The notes: generated by a model from the sequence alone, not told the origin. A stretch of DNA of 64,000 bases from Sphingobium terrigena (GCF_003591655.1 NZ_QVRA01000011.1:100456-164455); one strand, 5' to 3'; numbered from the stretch's first letter, positions 36,414-45,888 are shown. A program made the numbers and translations.

Positions 36414-36740
36414 ATGACCGATATTGATCTTACCCCATCTGCCGCTGCCCGTGTCGCCGCGATCGCCGCCAAGCAGGGCAAGCCTGCGATCCTGCGGCTG
36501 GCGGTGGAGGGTGGTGGCTGTTCGGGCTTCCAGTACCGTTTCGGCCTGGCGGATGCGATCGAGGCGGACGACCTGTCGGTCGAACGCGATGGCGTGACGC
36601 TGGTTGTGGATGACGTCAGCCTTGATCTCGTGCGCGGTTCGGCGGTGGATTTCGTCTCCGATCTGGGCGGCGCAGCGTTCAAGGTGACCAATCCCAACGC
36701 GACCGCCGGTTGCGGTTGCGGCACCAGCTTCTCGGTCTGA
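36414..36740 (+). CDS. erpA: iron-sulfur cluster insertion protein ErpA
   Basis: A-type Fe-S carrier of 108 residues. The three conserved cysteines are in GGGCSGFQY and AGCGCGTSF, the fingerprint of the HesB/IscA/ErpA family. The NPNATAGCGCG ending favours ErpA over IscA. It is isolated from isc or suf genes, which is usual for erpA in alphaproteobacteria. The gene begins 20 bp past the terminator and may be cotranscribed with xthA. Confidence 0.92.
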   Translation: MTDIDLTPSAAARVAAIAAKQGKPAILRLAVEGGGCSGFQYRFGLADAIEADDLSVERDGVTLVVDDVSLDLVRGSAVDFVSDLGGAAFKVTNPNATAGCGCGTSFSV

Positions 36741-36790
36741 TAGCCAAAAGCCGATCTTCCCATTAGGGACTTGGACGAGGAGAATCGTCC

Positions 36791-37564
36791 ATGCGTATCG
36801 CCACCTTCAACATCAACGGCACCAAGGCGCGCCTGCCGCGCCTGCTGGAGTGGCTGGACGAAACGCGGCCCGACATTGCCTGCCTGCAGGAAATCAAGAC
36901 ATCCGACGAAACCTTCCCGGCCAAGGATATCGAGGACGCGGGCTATGGCGTCATCTGGCACGGACAGAAAGGCTTTAACGGCGTCGCCATCCTCGCGCGC
37001 GGCGAAACCCCCGTGGAACTGCGGCGCGGCCTGGATGGCGAGCCGGAGGATGAGCATAGCCGCTATCTGGAAGCGGACGTAAAGGGCGTGCGCGTCGCCA
37101 GCATCTATCTGCCCAACGGCAATCCGCAGCCCGGCCCCAAATTCGATTACAAGCTGCGCTGGATGAAACGACTGCGCGTCCGCGCGGCGGAAATCTGGGC
37201 GGAAGAAGTCCCCGCGATCCTGGCGGGCGACTATAATGTCATCCCGCGCGACGATGACGTCTATTCGGTCAAGGCGATGGCCAGTGACGCGCTGATGCAG
37301 CCCGAAAGCCGCGCCGCCTATCGCCGCCTGCTGGCCGACGGCTGGACCGACGCGCTGCGCAGCCGCCATCCGGCGGGCGGGGTGTGGACCTATTGGGACT
37401 ATCAGATGAACGCCTGGCCCCGCGACGCGGGTTTCCGCATCGATCATCTGCTGCTCAGCCCCGCCGCCGCCGACCGGCTGGTCGATGCGCAGGTGGACAA
37501 GGAATTTCGCGGGAGAGAGAAGGCCAGCGACCATGCGCCGACCTGGGTGGAATTGCGGGGGTGA
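36791..37564 (+). CDS. xthA: exodeoxyribonuclease III
   Basis: AP endonuclease / 3'-5' exonuclease of base-excision repair, 257 residues. Motifs: ATFNINGTKARLPRLLEWL at the start, the catalytic LQEIKT glutamate, GDYNVIP (Asp/Asn pair), YWDYQ and the terminal SDHAPTWVEL with the catalytic Asp-His. It has a GAGGAG ribosome site before the ATG. Full length, no anomalies. Confidence 0.96.
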   Translation: MRIATFNINGTKARLPRLLEWLDETRPDIACLQEIKTSDETFPAKDIEDAGYGVIWHGQKGFNGVAILARGETPVELRRGLDGEPEDEHSRYLEADVKGVRVASIYLPNGNPQPGPKFDYKLRWMKRLRVRAAEIWAEEVPAILAGDYNVIPRDDDVYSVKAMASDALMQPESRAAYRRLLADGWTDALRSRHPAGGVWTYWDYQMNAWPRDAGFRIDHLLLSPAAADRLVDAQVDKEFRGREKASDHAPTWVELRG

Positions 37565-37589
37565 GGGGGAGGATTCTATTTTCCTATTC

Positions 37590-37735
37590 CCCTCCCGTAA
37601 ACGGGAGGGGCAGCGAGACTTAATGACCCCGGCCTTGAGCCGGGGGAATTTAGTCGCAGCGGGGTGGGCCTGCGCTACGTAGCACAGGCCCACCCCCTAA
37701 CCCCCTCCCACCTGCGGGAGGGGGAACAAGGTTAG
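37590..37735. repeat. cluster of four palindromic units
   Basis: Between convergent xthA and the lipid kinase gene: CCCCTCCCGT/ACGGGAGGGG (about 37592-37613), CCCCGGC/GCCGGGG, a 32-bp palindrome with only one mismatched pair centred on TACGTA (37663-37694; arms GGTGGGCCTG/CAGGCCCACC), and CCCCTCCC/GGGAGGGG. They could serve as terminators, but the density suggests REP-type repeats. No gene is seen in 37565-37747. Confidence 0.65.
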
Positions 37736-37747
37736 TTCCCCCCGCGC

Positions 37748-38716
37748 CTATGCCGCCAGCCTCAAAAACGGCACTGGTTGGGTCGAACGCAGCACGATCG
37801 GCTTGCCCTCGGACGCCTCGAACAGTTCGCCGTCCAGAATGACGCTGCTATGGTTGCCCTCGATGCGGATGGTGTCGCCCTGTTCCAGGTGGATGCCCTG
37901 CATCTGGCTCTTGCCCACCCGCTTGAAGATGCTCGCGAAGATCAGGCGCAGCAGGGCGGGCAAATTCTGTTCGACTGCCATCAGTTTCATATTACCGCGG
38001 CGGCTGTCGCCCGGTTGCACGCCCAGCAGCAGCCGCTCCAGCGTGGTGACGATCAGCACGGAGAATCGCCCGGCCAACTGCCCGTCGCGGATCAGCGAGA
38101 TGCTGACCGGCTTGCTCGACGGCGGCAGGAATTTCGCGCGGATGCCGAAGATCAGCGAGACCAGCACTGCCATCGCCGTCAGGAAATGGCTAAGGCCATT
38201 GGACAGGCCCAGCGGATAGATCTGGTTGCGGCAATAGAGCATATAATCGGCCAGCCCCGCGCCGCCCAGAAACATGCCCAGCACTGGCCGACTGCCGACC
38301 TTGCCGTCCGACAGGGCGATCAGTTCGCGTGCGACGACATGGTCGTCCACGCCTGCCTTGGCCAACGCGACGATCCGCTCCAACGCCTTGATCGGATCGC
38401 CATGGATGCCAAGGTCGAGCGCGATCAGGTTGGTCTTGCCGTTGGGCAGCACTGCGATCGGCGGCACCCGGCCTTTGAAATGTTCGCCCTGATACAGTTC
38501 GGTCAGCGCCGCCTGCACCGTGCCGTCGCCGCCATTGATGACGATGACGACGGGATCGACACGGGCGATCGTCTGGAGCGCCCGGCCGATCTGGTCGACA
38601 TGCTCCACTTCATAATGGAAGATGTCCGGGTTGCTGGCGCAATAGCTGCGCACGCGCGGCAGGGTCTGGCGGTTGCCCGTGGATTTGGGATTGGACAGGA
38701 GCGCGACGCAGACCAT
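37748..38716 (-). CDS. diacylglycerol kinase-family lipid kinase
   Basis: A 322-residue protein of the DAGK catalytic family. The nucleotide-binding loop appears as VIVINGGDGTVQAAL, with VLPNGKTNLIALDLG following, as in bacterial lipid kinases. The final segment has the usual beta-sandwich (IRIEGNHSSVILDGELFEA). Substrate could be diacylglycerol, ceramide or another lipid; sphingomonads make sphingolipids, so ceramide is conceivable. It follows the DUF2141 gene by 9 bp on the same strand. Confidence 0.82.
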   Translation of the reverse strand: MVCVALLSNPKSTGNRQTLPRVRSYCASNPDIFHYEVEHVDQIGRALQTIARVDPVVIVINGGDGTVQAALTELYQGEHFKGRVPPIAVLPNGKTNLIALDLGIHGDPIKALERIVALAKAGVDDHVVARELIALSDGKVGSRPVLGMFLGGAGLADYMLYCRNQIYPLGLSNGLSHFLTAMAVLVSLIFGIRAKFLPPSSKPVSISLIRDGQLAGRFSVLIVTTLERLLLGVQPGDSRRGNMKLMAVEQNLPALLRLIFASIFKRVGKSQMQGIHLEQGDTIRIEGNHSSVILDGELFEASEGKPIVLRSTQPVPFLRLAA

Positions 38717-38725
38717 GGCTTGGGA

Positions 38726-39220
38726 TCACATATATTTGAGGGTGATGGTGATTTTCGTCACGCCGGGACCGGCATAGAAAGCGGCCTTTTCGACCGCAGG
38801 CTTGCCCAGGTTGAAGATGCTGATCGACGGATTGTTGGAAAAACCGCCGCCGTCGCGGCTGATGTCGGTCTTGCCATTGCCATCGCGATCGTGGCGCACG
38901 GCGATGCCATATTTTCCCGGCTGCGGCACCGGCACGCAAAAGCGCATCGCGCCATTGGCCGGGCGAACCGGCGTGTCGATCCGATTGAGCCATTCGCCCT
39001 TGGTCAGCCAGGCGGATTTGGTCGCCGGGTAGGACTGAACGCGCACCTTGCCTGTCGCGGCGGCAAAGCCGCGCACATCGACCAGCACGGCCGGACCATT
39101 CCCGCCGCTGGCGCAGCGTTCCAGATCGTTGGCGATTTCCTGGCCATGGGCCATTGCCGGGACGGCTGCGACCATCGCTGCCACCGACATCAGACCCACT
39201 GCAACTTTTACCATGACCAT
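38726..39220 (-). CDS. DUF2141 exported protein
   Basis: A 164-residue secreted protein with a signal peptide (VAVGLMSVAAMVAAVPAMA) and the DUF2141 pattern VLVDVRGFAAATGKVRVQSY, then YGIAVRHDRDGNGKTD and a ...GGGFSNNP segment. The DxDGNGKxD stretch resembles a calcium-binding loop. Function unknown. ATG 39220 or 39214. It is coexpressed with the downstream lipid kinase gene and divergent from lptF. Confidence 0.85.
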   Translation of the reverse strand: MVMVKVAVGLMSVAAMVAAVPAMAHGQEIANDLERCASGGNGPAVLVDVRGFAAATGKVRVQSYPATKSAWLTKGEWLNRIDTPVRPANGAMRFCVPVPQPGKYGIAVRHDRDGNGKTDISRDGGGFSNNPSISIFNLGKPAVEKAAFYAGPGVTKITITLKYM

Positions 39221-39350
39221 TAGACTCCTGGAAGCTATAGCCGCCCGACCGGGTCGGACGGACAGCCCCTGTTCGCCCCGCTACTTTCCCTGATTCCGAT
39301 ATGGGATGGGTTTGCGGCCAAAACATGGTGATGGGACGACGACTTAGAGA

Positions 39351-40562
39351 ATGCTGACCGCCACCGACCGTTATCTCGCCCGCCTGATCGCGGTGCCCAT
39401 GCTGGGCACATTGGTGATCGCCGCGATGCTGCTGGTGCTGGACAAGATGCTCAGCCTGTTCGATTTCGTCGCGGCGGAAGGCGGACCGGTCAGCGTCGTG
39501 TGGCGGATGCTGGCCAACATGCTGCCCGAATATCTCTCGCTTGGTATTCCGATCGGGCTGATGCTGGGCATATTGCTGGCCTTCCGCAAACTGGCGCTGT
39601 CGTCGGAGCTGGACGTGATGCGGGGCGTGGGCCTCTCCTACGGACGCCTGCTGCGCGTGCCCTATATGTATGCGATCGCGCTGGCGCTGCTCAATTTCGG
39701 GATTGTCGGTTTCGTCCAGCCGCTCTCCCGCCACGCCTATGAAGCGCTGCGATTCGAGCTGCGGTCGGGCGCGCTGGGCGCATCGATCAAGGTCGGCGAA
39801 TTCACCAGCCTGGGCAAGCGGATGACGATGCGGATCGAACGCAGCCTGGATGAAGGGCGCAATCTGCAGGGGATTTTCGTGCGCGCCGTCAGCCGCGACG
39901 GGCAATCGGTCGCGGTCACCGCGGCACAGGGCATGTTTCTGGCGACGGACGATCCCGACACGATCATCTTCCGCCTGCGCGATGGCGTGCTGGTCAACGA
40001 TGCGCCCAAATATAAGACGCCGCGAATCCTGTCTTTCTCCAGCCATGACCTGCCGATCGACCTGCCCCAGATCGAAAATTTCCGTGGGCGCGACGTGGAC
40101 CGGGAAAAGACGATTCCCGAACTGATGGTCATCGGCCGCAACCCGGCGACCCCGGAAAAGCTGCGCGACGAAGTGCGCGCCAATTTCCATTTCCGCATGG
40201 TGGAGGTGGTGATGATGATGCTGTTGCCGCTGGCGGCACTGGCATTCGCGATCCCGCCGAAGCGATCGACATCGGCGCTGGGCGTGTTCCTCTCGATCAT
40301 CTTCATCGTCACCTATCACAAGATCAACCAATATGGCGAAAGCGTCGGTGCGTTGGGCAAGGTCGACCCGATCATCGCGCTGTGGGGACCGTTCCTGCTG
40401 ACGTCGGGCCTGATCTTCTGGATGTATCATGTCATTGCGCACCGCCCCGGCGGCCAGCCGATCGGCGCGCTGGAAGTCGCCTTCGCCAAACTGGGCAAGC
40501 AGATAGTGCGCCTGGTCAAGCTGGGCCGCCGACGCCCGCCCGTGGCGGAAGGAGCCGCCTGA
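39351..40562 (+). CDS. lptF: LPS export permease LptF
   Basis: Inner-membrane subunit of the LptB2FG transporter that extracts lipopolysaccharide for delivery to LptC. It has 403 residues with six transmembrane helices, three on each side of a periplasmic jellyroll domain (about residues 130-290). Typical text includes LPEYLSLGIPIGLMLGILLAF and SELDVMRGVGLS. It is followed after 3 bases by lptG. Sphingomonads replace LPS with glycosphingolipids, so the cargo of this permease there is of interest. Confidence 0.9.
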   Translation: MLTATDRYLARLIAVPMLGTLVIAAMLLVLDKMLSLFDFVAAEGGPVSVVWRMLANMLPEYLSLGIPIGLMLGILLAFRKLALSSELDVMRGVGLSYGRLLRVPYMYAIALALLNFGIVGFVQPLSRHAYEALRFELRSGALGASIKVGEFTSLGKRMTMRIERSLDEGRNLQGIFVRAVSRDGQSVAVTAAQGMFLATDDPDTIIFRLRDGVLVNDAPKYKTPRILSFSSHDLPIDLPQIENFRGRDVDREKTIPELMVIGRNPATPEKLRDEVRANFHFRMVEVVMMMLLPLAALAFAIPPKRSTSALGVFLSIIFIVTYHKINQYGESVGALGKVDPIIALWGPFLLTSGLIFWMYHVIAHRPGGQPIGALEVAFAKLGKQIVRLVKLGRRRPPVAEGAA

Positions 40563-40565
40563 CCC

Positions 40566-41666
40566 ATGCAATTTGCCTTCTTCCCCTCGCGCCAGATCAG
40601 CTGGTACATGGCGCGCCTGTTCCTCACCCGGACACTGGCGGTGCTGGCGCTGCTGGTGCTGGTGTTGCAGACGCTCGACCTGCTGGGCCAGTCGGGCGAC
40701 GTCCTTGCCTATCCCGGCAATGGCGACGCGCAATTATGGCATTATGTTGGCCTGCGCTTGCCGCAGATCATCGCCCGCTTCCTGCCTTTCTCGGTGCTGC
40801 TCGGCACGCTGGTGATGCTGGCGACGCTCAACCAGAATAGCGAAATCATCTCGATGAAGGCGGCGGGCCTGTCCGCGCACCAGATATTGGCGCCGCTTGT
40901 CGTAGCGGCGCTGGGCGTCGCGGTGATCAGCTATGCCTTCAACGAACGCATCGTCGCGCGATCCACTGCGGCGCTCAGCGCTTGGCAGGCGGTCGATTAT
41001 GGCCTGATCCCGCGCGACAGCGGGGTCAAGAGCAACCCGTGGGTACGCGACGGCAATAATCTGGTCAACGCCGCGATCGTCGCGGGGCGCGGCACGCAGG
41101 TGCAGTTGCGCAAGGTCGAGATTTTCAACCGCATCAACAACAGCCTGACGACCATCGTCCAGGCGCCGCGCGGCCATTATGACGCGGCGAATAAAAGCTG
41201 GGTGCTGGAAGATGCCCGCCAGTTCGACGTGGCGCGTGGCACGGTGGCCAATGTCGGCACGGTGCGCTTTGGCCGCGACATCCGCCCCGACCAGTTCACC
41301 CTGGCGAAGGTCGATCCCGACGCGCTGACCTTCAGCCAGCTTCAGGCGGCGATTTCCGACCTGCATGACGCCGGGCGACCCACAGCTGAGCTGGAGGCCA
41401 ATTTGTGGCACAAGCTGTCGGGGCCGCTGTCGGCGCTGCTGATGCCGATATTGGGATCGGTCGCGGCCTTCGGGCTGGCGCGCTCTGGCCAGCTGTTCGT
41501 CCGCGCGGTCATGGGCATGGCGCTGGGCTTTGCCTATTTCGTCGCCGACAATTTCTCGCTCGCCATGGGCAGCCTTGGCGCTTACCCGCCATTCCTGGCG
41601 GCCTGGGCGCCCTTCTTCCTGTTCCTGCTGGTCGGTGAAACCGTGCTGTTCAGGACGGAGGAATAG
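40566..41666 (+). CDS. lptG: LPS export permease LptG
   Basis: Partner permease of LptF, 366 residues, with the same six-helix plus jellyroll design: N-terminal helices up to about residue 110 (NSEIISMKAAGLSAHQIL coupling helix) and C-terminal helices from about 285 (LMPILGSVAAFGLARSG). It follows lptF directly in the same operon. lptB, lptC and lptA are not in this window. Confidence 0.9.
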   Translation: MQFAFFPSRQISWYMARLFLTRTLAVLALLVLVLQTLDLLGQSGDVLAYPGNGDAQLWHYVGLRLPQIIARFLPFSVLLGTLVMLATLNQNSEIISMKAAGLSAHQILAPLVVAALGVAVISYAFNERIVARSTAALSAWQAVDYGLIPRDSGVKSNPWVRDGNNLVNAAIVAGRGTQVQLRKVEIFNRINNSLTTIVQAPRGHYDAANKSWVLEDARQFDVARGTVANVGTVRFGRDIRPDQFTLAKVDPDALTFSQLQAAISDLHDAGRPTAELEANLWHKLSGPLSALLMPILGSVAAFGLARSGQLFVRAVMGMALGFAYFVADNFSLAMGSLGAYPPFLAAWAPFFLFLLVGETVLFRTEE

Positions 41667-41667
41667 C

Positions 41668-42735
41668 TCAGCGCGCCGCCATGGTGCTGCGCGCAATCTT
41701 GCCGACCAGCGGCATCATCCCGCGATAATTGCCGCGATGATAGGGCGATTGCGGGTCGAGCGTGGTGATCAGCTTGCGGTGCGCGGCGGCCAGATTGTGG
41801 TAAGGCACGCTGGGCAACAGGTGGTGCAAAGCATGATAGCGCAGGCCGACCGGCGCCCAGAGTGCAGGCAGGCTGCCGGGCGGCGGCACATTGACCGAAT
41901 CGAGATATTGCGCGGTCACCGTCATCGGATCGCCCTCATTCTCCCACAGATGCGCGACCAGGGTGCGCAGCTGGTTGATGACGGTCATCGCCGAATGGAT
42001 CGCCATATAGACCAGTAGGGGCTTCCATCCGAAGGCAAACACGCTGCCGACCAGCGCCAGCGCGAACAGGCACGCGCCTGCCTCCTGCCACGCCCACATC
42101 CGTGCAAACGGGCCTTCGGGCGGGCGGCGACGATAGGCCGGGTTGATCGACAGGGCCGACAATTCCGCCACCAGCTTGGCGCGCAGCGGCGGGATGATCA
42201 GCGACAGCGGCGTCAGCACGCCAAAGCGCAGGATCAGGCCGACCGGGGCCAGCGAGGCGACAAGGATGAACAGCGGCAGCGACCAGGGCTTCATCAGCGC
42301 CAGCGGCAGATATTCCGGGTCCTCCGCCGTGCCGTACCGGGTGCGGGCATGATGCTGGGTATGGACGCCTTCATAGAGGAAGGACGGGATCATCAGGGGC
42401 AAGCCAACGATCAGGTTCCAGCCCGCCCGGAAACCGGGCAACGCACCGGCGCGAATATGGGTGAGTTCGTGGATGAAGCTCGCCGCGCGATACAGCGCCA
42501 GCATCGCCACGATGCCGCAGGTGATGGCCAGCGGCACGGTGTCGACCAGCACCGCACCCGCCAGCGCACCCCAGCCGATCAGCGCCGACGCCAGCATATC
42601 GGGCCAGTAGATACGCGCATCGGCGGTGGACAGGTCGCGGGTCAGTTCGGCCGCCGCGCGCAGCATCGCCACGTCATCAGGAATGGTCGCCCGCGCGCGC
42701 TGCGCGGCGGCAAGTATGGGATCATGCACAGTCAT
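41668..42735 (-). CDS. fatty acid desaturase family membrane enzyme
   Basis: A 355-residue integral-membrane di-iron oxygenase-like protein. Three histidine boxes are visible: HELTH, HTQHH and HALHHL, in the spacing of the FA_desaturase family. Four or more hydrophobic segments flank them. It may desaturate or hydroxylate acyl chains or sphingolipid bases. ATG 42735 with an AGGA site is the likely start. It converges on lptG with 1 base between stops, and is divergent from the acyltransferase-like gene. Confidence 0.88.
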   Translation of the reverse strand: MTVHDPILAAAQRARATIPDDVAMLRAAAELTRDLSTADARIYWPDMLASALIGWGALAGAVLVDTVPLAITCGIVAMLALYRAASFIHELTHIRAGALPGFRAGWNLIVGLPLMIPSFLYEGVHTQHHARTRYGTAEDPEYLPLALMKPWSLPLFILVASLAPVGLILRFGVLTPLSLIIPPLRAKLVAELSALSINPAYRRRPPEGPFARMWAWQEAGACLFALALVGSVFAFGWKPLLVYMAIHSAMTVINQLRTLVAHLWENEGDPMTVTAQYLDSVNVPPPGSLPALWAPVGLRYHALHHLLPSVPYHNLAAAHRKLITTLDPQSPYHRGNYRGMMPLVGKIARSTMAAR

Positions 42736-42865
42736 GGCAGGCGTCCTAATCTCCAAATGCGCTGATATCGTGGCAGCACGATGACATTATCTACCCGATA
42801 GCGGGTTGGCGGCGGCCTGTGATTGACAATCCGCAAACAAGCGGCGAACTGCTCCCCCTGTTCTG

Positions 42866-44038
42866 GTGAAAGCGGCTGCCGTGGCACATGATGATCTGGT
42901 GATTACCCCCGTTTCGGGCAAGGGCGACCTCAAGGCCTTTATCGACCTGCCCTGGTCGATCTACGCCAAAGACCCCAATTGGGTGCCGCCGCTGAAGGCG
43001 GAAATGCGCGAGCTGCTGACGCCGGGCAAGAACCCGTTTTTCGAACATGCCAGGGCGCAATATTTCCTGGCCCGCCGCAATGGCCGCGTCGTTGGCCGCA
43101 TTTCGGCCCATTATGACGAACTGGCGCTGGCGATGCCGCGCGAACAGGGGATGGGGCCTGGAACGGGCAATTTCGGCCTGTTCGAGGCGGAGGATGAGGC
43201 GGTCGGCGCGGCGCTGATCGCGCAAGCCGAACAATGGCTGCGCGAACAGGGCATGACCCGCGTGGTGGGACCGATTTCGCTGTCGATCTGGGAGGAGCCG
43301 GGGCTGCTCATTGCGGGGCATGATCATCCCCCCACGGTGATGATGGGGCATGACAGCCCGGCCTATCAGGCGATGGTCGAGGGCGCGGGCTATCAGCCGG
43401 TCAAGACGCTCAACTGCTTCGAGCTGGACATCACCCAAAGCTTCCCGCCGCTGATCCAGCGGATCGTCGCGTCCGGCCACAAAAATGACCGCATCCGCAT
43501 CCGCAAGGTCGACAAGTCGAAATTCGACGCTGAAGCGGCGATCATCCTCAACATCCTCAACGATGCCTGGGGCCGCAACTGGGGCTTCGTGCCGATCACC
43601 GATTCGGAAATCGCCCATACCGGCAAGAAGCTGAAACCCATCGTGTTCGAGGATCTGATCATGATCGCGGAGGTCGATGGTGAACCGGTCGCCTTCATGA
43701 TGACGCTGCCGGACCTGAATGAGGCGATCAAGCCGCTCAACGGCGCGCTGTTCCCGTTCGGCTGGGCCAAGCTGCTCTGGTGGCTGCGCAAGCCCAGGGT
43801 GCGGACGATGCGGGTGCCGTTGATGGGCGTGTTGCAACGGTTGCAGGCGTCGCGGCTGGCCAGCCAGCTGGCCTTCATGATGATCGAGACGATCCGGCTG
43901 GAGGCGCTGGCCCATTATGGCGCGACGCGCGGCGAGATCAGCTGGGTGCTGGACGACAATCAGGGCATGAACGCGATTGCCGAAGCGATCGGCAGCAAGA
44001 TCAACAAAGTCTATCAGCTCTACGAAAAGCCGCTCTGA
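42866..44038 (+). CDS. GNAT-like acyltransferase-fold protein
   Basis: A 390-residue soluble protein with two probable GNAT-like halves. The first starts near FIDLPWSIYAKDPNWVPP and includes RVVGRISAHYDE, the second has MIAEVDGEPVAFMMTLPDLN. Homologues in sphingomonads carry uninformative or doubtful names such as dATP pyrophosphohydrolase; no Nudix motif is present here. Start codon is unsettled (GTG 42866 or GTG 42881). Context (desaturase, two lipid kinases, LptFG) suggests a lipid N- or O-acyltransferase; that is inference. Confidence 0.65.
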   Translation: MKAAAVAHDDLVITPVSGKGDLKAFIDLPWSIYAKDPNWVPPLKAEMRELLTPGKNPFFEHARAQYFLARRNGRVVGRISAHYDELALAMPREQGMGPGTGNFGLFEAEDEAVGAALIAQAEQWLREQGMTRVVGPISLSIWEEPGLLIAGHDHPPTVMMGHDSPAYQAMVEGAGYQPVKTLNCFELDITQSFPPLIQRIVASGHKNDRIRIRKVDKSKFDAEAAIILNILNDAWGRNWGFVPITDSEIAHTGKKLKPIVFEDLIMIAEVDGEPVAFMMTLPDLNEAIKPLNGALFPFGWAKLLWWLRKPRVRTMRVPLMGVLQRLQASRLASQLAFMMIETIRLEALAHYGATRGEISWVLDDNQGMNAIAEAIGSKINKVYQLYEKPL

Positions 44039-44959
44039 TCAGCTCTCGGCCGGGACCGCCACCTCGATCGCGCCGGGCGCGATCCGCGCCACCACCGGGG
44101 TTTTCGCCAGAACTTCGCCGTCGATCGAGATGCGCTGGCGCGGGTGGGTGGTCAGGGTGAAGGCCTTGCCGTGAAATTCCTCCGTATGCGCGTCGCGGTC
44201 GCGCAGTTTGAAGAATTTGGCGTACCAGTCCCATGCCAGCCGCGGCTTGCTGCGCCCGACGACCGCCTGGATGACGATTTCGCCACTGTCGACATCGGCA
44301 TGGTCGGACAGCTCGACCCCGCCATGATAGGGACCGTTGAGGATGCGCACTTCGGTTGACCAGAGCCGCCTTTCCTGCTGCCCGTCGTCGATGGTCAGGC
44401 GGAAGGCGCGGAACCCCACCGAACATTTGACCGCCCACAGCAGATAGCCGATCCGCCCCAGATAGCGTTTGAGCTTGTGCGGCACCGTCTGGCCGATCAT
44501 CGGTGAGAGGCCGAGCGAGGCGGCGTTGACGAAATAATCCTTGTCGATCATGCCCAGATCGACGCGGCGGCGGCGTCCGCTGGCGATGGTCGCGACCGCA
44601 CCATCCAGGTCGAGCGGCAGGCCCAGCGTCCGCGCGAAGCTGTTGGCGGTGCCGAGCGGCAGGACCGCGAACACGCAATCCTTGCCCACCAGCTGATCGA
44701 CCGTGCCGGACATGGAGCCGTCACCACCGCCCACGATCACCATCGGCGCACCGTCGGCGATCGCCTTCGCCACGGTTGCTTCCATCAGTTCGGGGTTTTT
44801 GATCGCATGCGCGGCAAGCAACTCCATCCCCGCCTGCTCCAGTTTTGCCTTGGCCTCCGCAAACAGCGCCTCGCCTTTGCGGCTATGGGCGTTGACGATC
44901 AGCGCGGCCTGACGCGGCAGTGGACGGGTAGTTGGGCGGGTGGGGGATTTCGTTTCCAT
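44039..44959 (-). CDS. diacylglycerol kinase-family lipid kinase (second)
   Basis: A 306-residue DAGK-type kinase resembling YegS. The nucleotide loop is MVIVGGGDGSMSGTVDQL with VLPLGTANSFARTLG following, and FRLTIDD, HADVDSGEIVIQ then ISIDGEVL in the C-terminal domain. It is distinct from the kinase at 37748, so two lipid kinases lie within 7 kb. Stops of this gene and the acyltransferase-like gene are back to back. It is divergent from the metallophosphoesterase gene. Confidence 0.87.
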   Translation of the reverse strand: METKSPTRPTTRPLPRQAALIVNAHSRKGEALFAEAKAKLEQAGMELLAAHAIKNPELMEATVAKAIADGAPMVIVGGGDGSMSGTVDQLVGKDCVFAVLPLGTANSFARTLGLPLDLDGAVATIASGRRRRVDLGMIDKDYFVNAASLGLSPMIGQTVPHKLKRYLGRIGYLLWAVKCSVGFRAFRLTIDDGQQERRLWSTEVRILNGPYHGGVELSDHADVDSGEIVIQAVVGRSKPRLAWDWYAKFFKLRDRDAHTEEFHGKAFTLTTHPRQRISIDGEVLAKTPVVARIAPGAIEVAVPAES

Positions 44960-45027
44960 GGCACAACAACTCGCGAGGGAGGCTTCGGGTCCGGGGAAAC
45001 CATATCGTTCTTGTTCGTTACGTGACC

Positions 45028-45888
45028 ATGGCCCGTATTGCCCACCTGTCCGACATTCATTTCGGCGCGCATGATCCCCGCATCGTTGACGCCGCCACCG
45101 CCTGGCTGGAGCAGCACAGGCCCGACCTTGTCATCATCAGCGGCGACCTGACCCAGCGGGCGCGGGTCGAGCAGTTCCGCGCTGCGTCCGCCTGGCTCAA
45201 CCGGCTGCGCGCGGCGGGGCTGAAGCTGCTGGTGATCCCTGGCAATCATGACATTCCGCTCTATGACGTAATGCGGCGCTTTGCCGCGCCGCTCGACCGC
45301 TACAAGCGCTATATCAGCCCGGACCTTTGCCCCTGGTATGAGGATGACGAGGTCGCGATCCTCGGCCTCAACACCGCCCGGTCGCTGACGATCAAGGACG
45401 GGCGGATCAACCATGACCAGATGGACATGCTGCGGCAGCGGTTTGCCCCCGTCGCCAGCGCCAAGACCCGCATATTGGTGACCCATCATCCCCTGTTCGC
45501 CATGCCGATCGGCCGGGGCGGGGAGCTAAGCGAGGCGGTGGGCCAGCATGACGATGCGGTGCAGGCAGCGTCCGAGGCCGGGGTGCATCTGGCGCTGGCA
45601 GGCCATTTCCACCGTACTTACGCGCAAGCCGCGCGCAAGATGGTGGAAAAGGCGGGCGGCGCGCTCATCATCCAGGCAGGCACCGCGACATCGACCCGGC
45701 TGCGCAACGCCGAACCGCAAAGCTTCAACTGGCTGCACGTCCGACGGCATGATGAGATGGAGATACAGGTGATCGTGTGGGACGGCGCGGGGTTTCAGCG
45801 GGCCAGCCATGTTGAGTATCGGCATGATGGGCAGGATTGGGCATCGCGGGATGTGGCGGATGGGCCGGTGGTGGGGGAAGTGGCTTAG
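45028..45888 (+). CDS. metallophosphoesterase (CpdA-like)
   Basis: A 286-residue binuclear metallophosphatase. Motifs in order: HLSDIHFG, ISGDLTQ, IPGNHD, VTHHPLF and AGHFHRT, all intact. The family includes cAMP phosphodiesterase CpdA and phospholipid/UDP-diacylglucosamine hydrolases, so substrate is open. ATG 45028 (MARIAHLSD) is the start; the longer open frame overlaps the divergent kinase promoter. Confidence 0.88.
   Translation: MARIAHLSDIHFGAHDPRIVDAATAWLEQHRPDLVIISGDLTQRARVEQFRAASAWLNRLRAAGLKLLVIPGNHDIPLYDVMRRFAAPLDRYKRYISPDLCPWYEDDEVAILGLNTARSLTIKDGRINHDQMDMLRQRFAPVASAKTRILVTHHPLFAMPIGRGGELSEAVGQHDDAVQAASEAGVHLALAGHFHRTYAQAARKMVEKAGGALIIQAGTATSTRLRNAEPQSFNWLHVRRHDEMEIQVIVWDGAGFQRASHVEYRHDGQDWASRDVADGPVVGEVA

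Noticed and set aside
38610..40733. 707-residue minus-strand frame across lptF
   Set aside because: It is antisense to LptF, DUF2141 and the kinase start; its Gln/His/Arg-rich text is typical of shadow frames in high-GC DNA.
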